Source: DATEMK01 sp035275625 (lineage in GTDB: Bacteria > Bacteroidota > Bacteroidia > AKYH767-A > OLB10). Taken from it: a DNA stretch of 5,140 bases. The translations under genes and the position numbers were made by a program. Shown piece after piece: positions 1 through 5,140 of the stretch. How positions within the stretch are numbered: the first letter of the stretch is position 1; every line of letters starts with the position of its first letter. Under the pieces are notes generated by a model. It saw nothing but the letters and a program-made list of their open reading frames with translations. It made no database searches and was not told the origin of the DNA. Location: contig DATEMK010000177.1 of NCBI GenBank assembly GCA_035275625.1, positions 1 to 5,140 of the forward strand, in the 5' to 3' direction.

Positions 1-392
1 TTTTTTACTCTTCCGGTTACTTTCTTTTTAGCTGCTTTTTTAACCTTCATCTGTTTTGGTCGTGCATGGCGCGGCTGGTAAACTCCGAGCTTCCCGCCAC
101 CGGGTAATGTTAATTGCGTAAGCAACCCCCATCCCTGGTCCTGAACTTCACCGCAAATAATATTATGCTTCGCCATTTCAACGGTGAATGCTTTAATATC
201 ATCGCACATTAAATAAAGCTCGTGCAAATCGTTTTCAGACGAAGGATGCACCGCGACTTCTGAAGGCGGTAAACCAAAAATCAGCCAGCCCTCGCCAACA
301 TCAACATTTGTTAATTTGAGAATGTCGCGGAAAAAATCACGATCCGCTTTTGGATCAGTGCTGTAAATAATTGAATGCGCTCCTGTGATCAT
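1..392 (-). CDS. VOC (glyoxalase/bleomycin-resistance fold) family protein, 3' end missing
   Basis: The reading frame opens with ATG at 392 and stays open through 130 codons to the left edge, so the C-terminus is outside the window. The protein resembles a recognisable VOC subfamily: MITGAHSIIY at the N-terminus, DPKADRDFFRDIL (13-25), GWLIFGLPPSEVAVHP (35-50), HELYLMCDDI (57-66) and a closing QGWGLLTQLTLPGGGKLGVY (86-105). This gives the two beta-alpha-beta-beta-beta halves expected of one VOC domain. His6 and His57 sit where metal ligands usually fall, but the terminal Glu ligand of glyoxalase I or fosfomycin-resistance enzymes is not evident, because the last strand reads GVYQP. Enzymatic function and substrate therefore cannot be assigned. 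From about residue 113 the sequence becomes a lysine-rich tail. There is no signal peptide, so it is probably cytoplasmic. It starts 41 bases after the cupredoxin gene on the same strand and is probably co-transcribed with it. An in-frame stop lies upstream of the ATG. Confidence 0.85.
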   Translation of the reverse strand, partial: MITGAHSIIYSTDPKADRDFFRDILKLTNVDVGEGWLIFGLPPSEVAVHPSSENDLHELYLMCDDIKAFTVEMAKHNIICGEVQDQGWGLLTQLTLPGGGKLGVYQPRHARPKQMKVKKAAKKKVTGRVK

Positions 393-433
393 AGCTATCA
401 ATGATTTATCGCGTTTGGGGCTTTAAATAGCTT

Positions 434-808
434 TTACTGCACGATTATAGTACCGTCCATGTTAGCATGCAATGTGCAGGTATATGGAAATGTCCCTGCA
501 ACGGTAAATTGCCTGCTGAAAGTTCCGCCTGCCGGTATGATACCGCTGTCAAACCAGGAACTGTCGCTGACTACATTATGATCAAAACCATCTTTATTTG
601 TCCATTTCACAGTAGTGTTTACTGTTACCGTAAGTGTCGCGGAATTAAATTTACTGTTTTCCATCCATACTTCGTTTGCACCCTTGGCCGGAGGAGCAGG
701 AGTATCGTCATCATCGTCTTTACAACCGTTAAAAACACTTGCGATTGACAATACCATAATAGCTGCAGCAAGGTATTTTCCTGAATTTTTCATTAGTGAT
801 TTTATCAT
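434..808 (-). CDS. Cupredoxin-domain (plastocyanin/amicyanin-like) surface lipoprotein
   Basis: This 124-residue protein is a predicted copper-binding electron-transfer lipoprotein. Residues 1-28 form a lipoprotein signal peptide with a hydrophobic core (AAAIMVLSIASV) ending in FNG before Cys29, the predicted lipidated residue. Cys29 is followed by Lys and five Asp, which fits the Bacteroidota lipoprotein export signal that sends lipoproteins to the outer face of the outer membrane. A short Pro-rich linker (36-41) precedes one cupredoxin domain (about 44-124). All four type 1 copper ligands are visible: His77, Cys111, His114 and Met117. The C-x2-H-x2-M spacing is that of amicyanin, shorter than the C-x2-H-x4-M of plastocyanin. 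Met6 (ATG at 793) is an equally plausible start giving a more typical n-region; neither start has a Shine-Dalgarno sequence. The partner oxidase or reductase is unknown and none is encoded nearby. The VOC gene follows closely on the same strand. Confidence 0.9.
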   Translation of the reverse strand: MIKSLMKNSGKYLAAAIMVLSIASVFNGCKDDDDDTPAPPAKGANEVWMENSKFNSATLTVTVNTTVKWTNKDGFDHNVVSDSSWFDSGIIPAGGTFSRQFTVAGTFPYTCTLHANMDGTIIVQ

Positions 809-898
809 GTATTTATTTTAATGTGTGTTTTAAATTTATTATTAATTTGTTTCAAAGTTTTTTTAATTCATTTTGGATATCCTGTTTGCCAGGAATTC

Positions 899-906
899 CA
901 AAAGTA
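899..906 (-). promoter_or_regulatory. Candidate Bacteroidota -7 box (TACTTTTG) for the cupredoxin gene
   Basis: On the minus strand these bases read TACTTTTG, an exact match to the Bacteroidota -7 consensus TAnnTTTG. The box lies 90 bases upstream of the ATG at 808, implying a leader of roughly 80 bases. No TTG-type -33 element is seen 17 to 23 bases further upstream. With only six fixed positions, a chance match somewhere in a 264-base AT-rich spacer is quite possible. In the same spacer the plus strand has only imperfect matches for the rightward gene (TATTTTCG at 973-980 and TATATTTT at 1054-1061), so no promoter is called for that gene. Confidence 0.3.
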
Positions 907-1072
907 AACAAATTTCCAGGACATTTCCACTCCCCTGCTTAAAAACGAAAGCGGACAAGAGGAGGGTTGTAATATTTTCGAAATAATTAAAAAAGAAAAC
1001 ATCAGCTGTATCCTAAATTTACCGGAGAATTCCAGCAGAGCTTCGGAAAGCGATATATTTTAAAAAAACTCA

Positions 1073-1984
1073 ATGTTCATGAAAATTTATAAAAAACTGA
1101 TCCGGGTATTATTCATACTGCTGCTGCCTGCATTGGCTTCATTCAAATCAAATGCTCAACCGGCAGCAGCGGTGACCTTACAGGTATTTTATGATCAGCT
1201 CTCACCTTTCGGTACATGGCTGCACGATCCTGTGAATGGTTACGTATGGGTTCCAAAGGTTGAAAAAGGGTTTCGTCCATACTTTACAAACGGCTCGTGG
1301 AAGATGACAGAATACGGGACTGTATGGATATCTTCTTACGCATGGGGATGGGCGCCTTTTCATTACGGCCGCTGGGTATTCGATTCCTTATACGGATGGG
1401 TATGGATACCGGGGCTTGAATGGGGACCTGCATGGGTAGTCTGGCGGACAAATGCCGACTACTATGGATGGACGCCATTAACTCCCGGCTTCAATACCAA
1501 TAACTCTTTCAGCCCCGATTATACGGTTCCTGCTGACTGGTGGGTATTTGTTCCTTCGCGTTACCTGCTAAGCCCTGCATTTCATAAGCATGTTAAGAGC
1601 GGTGCTCAAAATAATATTGCGATGATGAAAACCGCACACATTATTAAAAATACTTATACAGCGAATAATACAAATTATATCAGCGGTCCCCGCGCACAGG
1701 AATATGCAAGAGCTTCAGGTCAGCATGTGGATGTATATATGATAAAAAACGCAGCCAAACCCGGAAAGGCTGCAGTTAGCCAGAATGAAATAACGCTTTA
1801 CAAACCCGCTGTAAAAAAATGGGAAAGCGGCAAAGAGCCGATTCCGGCAAAGTCAGTTCATGCAGCACATACTATTGGGAAGCTTGCGGCTTTGGGAAGC
1901 GCGGGAGAAATTACCCAACACCAGGCACAGGCAAAAAAGAAAACAAAATCTCAGCCTAAGCCTTTAAAAAAACAAGCAAAGTAA
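1073..1984 (+). CDS. Exported Trp-rich DUF6600-domain protein
   Basis: This 303-residue protein has a basic start and a hydrophobic stretch (RVLFILLLPALA, 11-22) ending in SNAQ, so signal peptidase I cleavage after Gln29 is likely. Residues 36-140 match the DUF6600 family, whose members carry repeated Tyr/Gly/Trp strands. The signature pieces are LSPFGTW (43-49), GYVWVP (56-61), EYGTVW (80-85), WGWAPFHYGRW (91-101), GWVWIPGLEWGPAWVVWR (108-125) and YYGWTPL (130-136). Thirteen tryptophans fall between residues 49 and 133. The C-terminal half (about 165-303) is low in complexity, rich in Ala and Lys, and ends in a strongly basic tail (KKKTKSQPKPLKKQAK). The family's biochemical role is not established. 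Export points to the periplasm or cell surface; the aromatic strands could bind glycans or stabilise a small beta fold, but that is inference. A second in-frame ATG at 1079 could be the true start. Confidence 0.85.
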   Translation: MFMKIYKKLIRVLFILLLPALASFKSNAQPAAAVTLQVFYDQLSPFGTWLHDPVNGYVWVPKVEKGFRPYFTNGSWKMTEYGTVWISSYAWGWAPFHYGRWVFDSLYGWVWIPGLEWGPAWVVWRTNADYYGWTPLTPGFNTNNSFSPDYTVPADWWVFVPSRYLLSPAFHKHVKSGAQNNIAMMKTAHIIKNTYTANNTNYISGPRAQEYARASGQHVDVYMIKNAAKPGKAAVSQNEITLYKPAVKKWESGKEPIPAKSVHAAHTIGKLAALGSAGEITQHQAQAKKKTKSQPKPLKKQAK

Positions 1985-2040
1985 ATTATCAGAGGTATTT
2001 CATAACCTGTATAACTGATATTGTTCATGAACTTTTGATG

Positions 2041-2082
2041 CGGCAGCATGTCAAATTGAAAAAATTGCTGCAATAACTGCCG
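2041..2082 (+). terminator. Weak hairpin, possible terminator of the DUF6600 gene
   Basis: CGGCAG at 2041-2046 pairs with CTGCCG at 2077-2082 and could be extended outward by two G-U wobble pairs. A competing pairing is GCAGCA (2043-2048) with TGCTGC (2066-2071), which shares bases with the first, so only one can form at a time. A moderately T-rich stretch (ATTTTATTTG, 2088-2097) follows. The long loops and the lack of a true T-run make a strong intrinsic terminator unlikely. The hairpin begins 57 bases past the DUF6600 stop codon. Confidence 0.25.
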
Positions 2083-2176
2083 TGCAAATTTTATTTGTAG
2101 AATATTTTACCCTTTAGTGACTTCTGATAAAATAAGCCACTTATCCCTGCAAATGTTTTTTTAATAGCTTTACATT

Positions 2177-2239
2177 ATGGAATATTCTAATTCCCGCAGT
2201 GAATGGCAATTCGAAAGCTGGTTTAGGGATATGGCATAA
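2177..2239 (+). CDS. Doubtful 20-residue ORF (MEYSNSRSEWQFESWFRDMA)
   Basis: A short ORF runs from ATG at 2177 to TAA at 2239, in the gap before the small membrane protein. The encoded 20-residue peptide is rich in aromatic and charged residues and has no membrane segment. An in-frame TAG lies just upstream at 2165. There is no Shine-Dalgarno sequence and no recognisable family. It could be a leader or small peptide, a remnant of a decayed gene, or a chance ORF. Chance is the default, because ORFs of this length are common. Confidence 0.15.
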   Translation: MEYSNSRSEWQFESWFRDMA

Positions 2240-2313
2240 GTTTTAACAGCATTTATATTATATCACTCAAATCTAAAAAATTGAACTGAAGTTAAATATT
2301 TAAAATCATCATT

Positions 2314-2499
2314 ATGCCACTAATCAGCGTTGTAATCGTATTAATTGTCGCGGGTGTTCTTCTTTGGCTTGTCAACACCTACATCCCGATGGATTCCAAA
2401 ATCAAAAAAATTCTTAATATTGTTGTGGTAATAGCCGTAATTGTATGGCTGCTCAAAGTATTCGGGCTTTTCCATTACCTGACGAATGTGACCGTTTAA
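2314..2499 (+). CDS. Small two-helix membrane protein, Thivi_2564 family type
   Basis: This 61-residue protein has two hydrophobic segments, at about residues 3-24 (ISVVIVLIVAGVLLWLVNTY) and 35-54 (NIVVVIAVIVWLLKVFGLF). A short polar loop containing IPMDSKIKKI joins them. The MPLIS start, the N-T-Y-I-P-M-D-x-K-I-K-K-I-L-N centre and the W-L-L-K-V-F-G-L-F ending match what I recall of the Thivi_2564 family of small inner-membrane proteins, including its usual length. The molecular function of that family is unknown. The lysines in the loop suggest a cytoplasmic loop with both ends outside, by the positive-inside rule (inference). The start context is AT-rich without a Shine-Dalgarno sequence. 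The gene converges with the dehydrogenase-like gene, with 42 bases between their stop codons. Confidence 0.85.
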   Translation: MPLISVVIVLIVAGVLLWLVNTYIPMDSKIKKILNIVVVIAVIVWLLKVFGLFHYLTNVTV

Positions 2500-2524
2500 A
2501 AAACCGTTTACCATTTGTATCCCC

Positions 2525-2544
2525 TGAACCTGTAAAAAAGTTCA
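2525..2544. terminator. Possible short bidirectional hairpin between convergent genes
   Basis: TGAAC at 2525-2529 pairs with GTTCA at 2540-2544 around a loop of 10 bases. On the plus strand ATTTATTTT follows. The right arm overlaps the TGA stop codon (2544-2542) of the minus-strand gene. Its position between two convergent genes fits a shared terminator, but the five-base stem is short and no GC-rich stem is present in the 42-base spacer. The annotation is therefore tentative. Confidence 0.2.
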
Positions 2545-3903
2545 ATTTATTTTAACCAGTTTTTTTGAAACCTCATGCCCGTCTGAGGATTTTACTATTA
2601 TAAAATAACAGCCCCCGGTAATTTTGCTGAGATCAATTTTACCTGATTTTTCAAACAGGTGTTCAGAGAAGACAGTTCTTCCCCTTAAATCATTTACCAA
2701 TAAAGTCGCAGCGTTTACTGAATGCAGCCGGTAAGTTAATTCGCCCGGAGACGGGTTGGGATAGAAAGAAAAAAATCCGGTTTCAAGTGTTTCTGCATTT
2801 CCGGTGAACAGCGGGTTTTTGATCACCCGGATATCCGGCATATACCTGTCGCGCGCAATAAAATAAACCGAACCGTCAGGAGCCGCGCAAACATCCCTTA
2901 CTCGCCCATATTCCTGTGTAAGATAATAGCTCTTTAACAATACACTGTCATAAGCAGCATTCATTGTATAAACGATAAGGCCCTGCTTGACAGCTCCTGT
3001 AACAGCCTGTACCAGCCCGTTAAATTCAGGAATAGCAGCATGATTATAATAATCAATGCCTGAAGGAGGATTCATGGCCGCATCAATGGGAAAAACAGCA
3101 GTGGTATCATAATAATCACAACTGTCCTGGTTAAAAAAACAATTGATGCCATCATAGACCATCCATCCATAATAGCGGTTTACCTCTAACAAATTAAGCT
3201 CATCCCATTGCTGGCCGTATTCTGAAACGAACAGGTTTCCATTTGGCGCTTCAACAATTCCCTGCGGGTTACGATGGCCATAAGTAAATGTATAATCAGG
3301 ACGCGGATTATCTATGGGAACTGATCCGTCAGGATTTATACGAAGCACTTTCCCTGAATTATTGAACAGCGTGTCGTAAGCCACCCAATACTCTGCTGTA
3401 GTCACATACAGCTTATCATCCGATCCGTAAATAAGCCGGCCCCCGGAATGTTCACCGGGATGATTCCATTGCAATATAAACTGCGGATTATAAAGTGAAT
3501 CACCGGTAAGGCTGTAATCGTAACGAAAAAGCTGTATTATTTGCCCTCCTCCATAGTATTCAGCCGTGTCAATAGTCAAGTAAACATACGGATTGGTGAA
3601 AAAATTATTATGCGTGGTAACGCTCATAATATAACCTGATGGTAAATTAAGAATGGTATCAACTGCCTGCGTGGAAGGGTCATAGGTGCAAAGTGCCGTC
3701 CGGTTAGTGCACCATAGCTTCTGGTCAGGTCCCCAATAAAGATCCCAGGGACTGCTCATATAACCGCTTGTAAAGTGCGAACTGTCAAGTGCAACAGAAA
3801 TTTCCACAACGGTATTACCAATGGTATCGGTAATTGTTTGGGCTTTCAGTGCAAGTGAACTGCTGAAGATGAATCCCAGTATTACAATAAGCCGGAAGAT
3901 CAT
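2542..3903 (-). CDS. Secreted glucose/sorbosone dehydrogenase-like (PQQ) beta-propeller with T9SS type A sorting domain
   Basis: This 453-residue protein has a signal peptide (1-22, cleaved after ALKAQ), a six-bladed-type propeller (about 45-365) and a C-terminal sorting domain (about 378-453). The propeller carries hallmarks of the glucose/sorbosone dehydrogenase family (soluble PQQ glucose or aldose dehydrogenases). These are HSGGRLIYG (152-160), with His152 where the catalytic base is expected; YGHRNPQGI (208-216), with Arg211; SEYGQQWDELN..NRYYGW (227-247); PPSGIDYY (279-286); and GRVRDV..APDGSVYFI (333-349), with Arg334 and Arg336. By family, such enzymes oxidise sugars at C1 with PQQ and Ca2+; substrate and activity here are inferred. 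Two nearby cysteines (Cys254, Cys262) lie in a loop. The sorting domain starts at FYPNPSPGE, contains LVNDLRGR and ends in KLVKIN, predicting outer-membrane export by T9SS. It diverges from the kelch gene. Confidence 0.88.
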   Translation of the reverse strand: MIFRLIVILGFIFSSSLALKAQTITDTIGNTVVEISVALDSSHFTSGYMSSPWDLYWGPDQKLWCTNRTALCTYDPSTQAVDTILNLPSGYIMSVTTHNNFFTNPYVYLTIDTAEYYGGGQIIQLFRYDYSLTGDSLYNPQFILQWNHPGEHSGGRLIYGSDDKLYVTTAEYWVAYDTLFNNSGKVLRINPDGSVPIDNPRPDYTFTYGHRNPQGIVEAPNGNLFVSEYGQQWDELNLLEVNRYYGWMVYDGINCFFNQDSCDYYDTTAVFPIDAAMNPPSGIDYYNHAAIPEFNGLVQAVTGAVKQGLIVYTMNAAYDSVLLKSYYLTQEYGRVRDVCAAPDGSVYFIARDRYMPDIRVIKNPLFTGNAETLETGFFSFYPNPSPGELTYRLHSVNAATLLVNDLRGRTVFSEHLFEKSGKIDLSKITGGCYFIIVKSSDGHEVSKKLVKIN

Positions 3904-3941
3904 AAGCTGTGTATTTATTATGGAAATGTAATATGCTGCTT

Positions 3942-3949
3942 CAAATATA
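3942..3949 (-). promoter_or_regulatory. Bacteroidota -7 box (TATATTTG) for the dehydrogenase-like gene
   Basis: The minus strand reads TATATTTG here, an exact match to TAnnTTTG, 39 bases upstream of the ATG at 3903. That implies a leader of about 30 bases, a normal distance. The -33 region is poor: the best candidate is ATG in place of TTG, 21 bases upstream of the box. Position and exactness support the call; the missing -33 element weakens it. Confidence 0.5.
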
Positions 3950-4044
3950 CATAGTTTTCAAGCGTCAGCCCATGGTGCCTGAAACTGTGTCCAAAACAAC
4001 ATTCCGGAGAAGTTCTTACTAACTAAAGATAACGATTTTTCTAA

Positions 4045-4052
4045 TATATTTG
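4045..4052 (+). promoter_or_regulatory. Bacteroidota -7 box (TATATTTG) for the kelch gene
   Basis: The plus strand reads TATATTTG, the same octamer as the box serving the divergent gene. It lies 26 bases upstream of the ATG at 4079, leaving room for a leader of about 20 bases. No clear TTG -33 element is seen 17 to 23 bases upstream. The region between the box and the start codon (TTTAAACAAATAAAAAA) is A-rich, as is usual for translation starts in this phylum. Confidence 0.5.
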
Positions 4053-4078
4053 CCTGAAAGGTTTAAACAAATAAAAAA

Positions 4079-5140
4079 ATGAAAAAAACACTTACGCTTA
4101 TTGTTTACACTCTTGCTCTCGTATTAATAACGTTTAAAACTAAAGCACAAACATACGCATGGACTCAAAAAGCCAGTTTTGCACCCGGCAACCGTGCAGG
4201 CGCATTTGGATTTTCCATTGGCACAAAAGGATATGTCGGAAGTGGTGTTGTTCAATCAGGCAACCAGATAAACTATGTAAATGATTTCTGGGAATATGAT
4301 CCGGCTATTGATGCATGGACACAAAAAGCCCAGCTCCCCGGCACTTCACACAGTTCTGCAGCAGCCTTTGCAACAGCAAACAAAGGCTACGTTACCACGG
4401 GTTACTCTGGCAGCGTTTATTTAAATGAAACGCTTGAATACGACCCTTCCGCAAATGCATGGACAGTTAAATCTAATTTTCCGGGCGCTGCACGTTATAC
4501 GGCAACGGCATTTATAATTGGAAATTTTGCTTATGTAGGAATGGGAAAAGGCGGACCTTATTATCTTGACTTCTTCAGGTATGACCCCGCTGCTGATTCG
4601 TGGACGCCCATCACAAGCATCGGGGGAACGGCACGACAAAATGCAAAATCCTTTTCCCTGGGAAATTATGGTTATGTAATAGGCGGCTCCAATGAAAACG
4701 TTGACGATTTTTTTGATGTCTGGCAATACGATCCTGCTGGCAATACGTGGTTGCAAAAATCCGATTTTCCAGGCAGCGGAAGTTATGCCGGAATTGCATT
4801 TGCCATTAACGGATCAGGATTTGCGGGTGCCGGTGGCGCCAGTTTTATTGACAGCACTTACCAGGATTTTTATAGTTACAACGCTTCAACCGATACATGG
4901 ATACCTGCAGCTGATTTTGGCGGTGGAAAAAGAATTAGCCTTTCTTTTATGGCTATTGGCAATAATGGTTACGCAGGTATGGGTTCATCAACTATTAATA
5001 CCTTAAATTACCAGGACGACTGGTGGGAATTTTCTTCAACTACAGGAATTAATATCCTGAATACTTCACCCGGCATAAAAGTATCTTTCACAAATCATGA
5101 GCTCTCCATACAGTGGAAGGACTTTTTAACTGCTGATGCG
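4079..5140 (+). CDS. Secreted kelch-repeat six-bladed beta-propeller protein, 3' end missing
   Basis: The frame opens with ATG at 4079 and stays open for 354 codons to the right edge. Residues 1-24 form a signal peptide (MKKTLTL..TKAQ) cleaved before Thr25. Residues 25-320 hold kelch-type repeats about 47 to 50 residues apart. Each has a Y-V-x-x-G-like strand and then an aromatic-Y-D-P..W unit: YDPAIDAW (73-80), YDPSANAW (121-128), YDPAADSW (168-175), YDPAGNTW (217-224), YNASTDTW (267-274), and finally WWEFSSTTG (315-323) without its own closing Trp strand. The N-terminal strand YAWTQKA (26-32) can supply that missing strand and close a six-bladed ring. Kelch propellers bind proteins or glycans, and some are galactose oxidases or sialic-acid enzymes; no catalytic residues identify an enzyme here. 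Residues 324-354 look like the start of a C-terminal domain, perhaps a T9SS sorting domain, but this is cut off. Confidence 0.85.
   Translation, partial: MKKTLTLIVYTLALVLITFKTKAQTYAWTQKASFAPGNRAGAFGFSIGTKGYVGSGVVQSGNQINYVNDFWEYDPAIDAWTQKAQLPGTSHSSAAAFATANKGYVTTGYSGSVYLNETLEYDPSANAWTVKSNFPGAARYTATAFIIGNFAYVGMGKGGPYYLDFFRYDPAADSWTPITSIGGTARQNAKSFSLGNYGYVIGGSNENVDDFFDVWQYDPAGNTWLQKSDFPGSGSYAGIAFAINGSGFAGAGGASFIDSTYQDFYSYNASTDTWIPAADFGGGKRISLSFMAIGNNGYAGMGSSTINTLNYQDDWWEFSSTTGINILNTSPGIKVSFTNHELSIQWKDFLTADA

Larger units (their letters stand above)
1985..2313 (+). other. 329-base gene-poor gap between DUF6600 and small membrane protein genes
   Basis: No convincing gene or RNA gene is visible here on either strand. 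The gap holds a weak hairpin at 2041-2082, a 10-base perfect palindrome GTTCATGAAC at 2023-2032 of a kind expected by chance, and a 20-codon ORF at 2177-2239. No exact TAnnTTTG box was found on the plus strand; the nearest is TAGCTTTA at 2165-2172. It is therefore unclear whether the downstream small gene has its own promoter or is read through from the DUF6600 gene. Confidence 0.6.

Noticed and set aside
467..821. Plus-strand ORFs opposite the cupredoxin gene (467-748 and 615-821)
   Set aside because: They lie antisense to a gene with a clear signal peptide and copper ligands, and their translations show no domain or credible composition.
892..1034. Repeated GAATTCCA at 893-900 and 1027-1034, flanking the divergent spacer
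   Set aside because: The match is only eight bases, with no flanking similarity and no mobile element between the copies.
1284..1478. Minus-strand 64-residue ORF inside the DUF6600 gene
   Set aside because: It is the complement of the repeated Trp codons, giving an Ile/Pro/Arg/Ser-rich product. It is a shadow of the real gene.
2023..2032. Perfect 10-base palindrome GTTCATGAAC
   Set aside because: Several such palindromes are expected by chance in 5 kb, and it is not paired with a second copy or a promoter.
2500..2519. Direct repeat ACCGTTT in and just after the end of the small membrane protein gene
   Set aside because: It is a seven-base tandem-like repeat with no inverted partner, too short to mean a site or terminator.
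4421..5006. ORFs on both strands overlapping the kelch gene (4421-4756 and 4611-4799 minus; 4692-5006 plus)
   Set aside because: All overlap the kelch frame, which has a signal peptide and periodic repeats. The alternative products match nothing recognisable.
1..5140. Mobile element, CRISPR array, tRNA or phage signature
   Set aside because: I looked for terminal inverted repeats, spaced direct repeats, transposase or integrase motifs and tRNA-like cloverleaf arms and found none.

Overview
The window looks like ordinary chromosomal DNA from a Bacteroidota bacterium. It is probably an environmental or Chitinophagia/Sphingobacteriia-like lineage, but the rank below phylum is a guess. Four observations support the phylum: signal peptides that end in Ala-Gln, a lipoprotein with an acidic C-K-D-D-D surface-export signal, a C-terminal type IX secretion (T9SS) sorting domain, and A-rich start regions without Shine-Dalgarno sequences alongside TAnnTTTG promoter boxes. 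I see no tRNA, rRNA, CRISPR array, insertion sequence or phage gene.

Left part (1-808, minus strand): a small surface lipoprotein with a type 1 copper (cupredoxin) domain is followed after 41 bases by a VOC/glyoxalase-fold protein that runs off the left edge. The two are probably co-transcribed. A 264-base divergent spacer separates them from the next gene.

Middle (1073-2499, plus strand): an exported, Trp-rich DUF6600 protein with a lysine-rich tail is followed by a 329-base gap holding only weak hairpins and a doubtful 20-codon ORF. After the gap comes a 61-residue two-helix membrane protein of the Thivi_2564 type. Its partner proteins are unknown.

Right part (2542-5140): a secreted beta-propeller of the glucose/sorbosone dehydrogenase (PQQ) family with a T9SS type A sorting domain is read leftwards. 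A secreted kelch-repeat six-bladed propeller is read rightwards and is cut by the right edge. They diverge from a 175-base spacer with an exact TAnnTTTG box facing each way.

The common theme is the cell envelope and surface: four of the six proteins have an export signal and a fifth is an integral membrane protein. The VOC protein is the only one that looks cytoplasmic. I do not see a convincing undescribed multi-gene system. The points most worth checking are the divergent secreted-propeller pair, the surface copper lipoprotein/VOC pair and the basic tails on two unrelated proteins.
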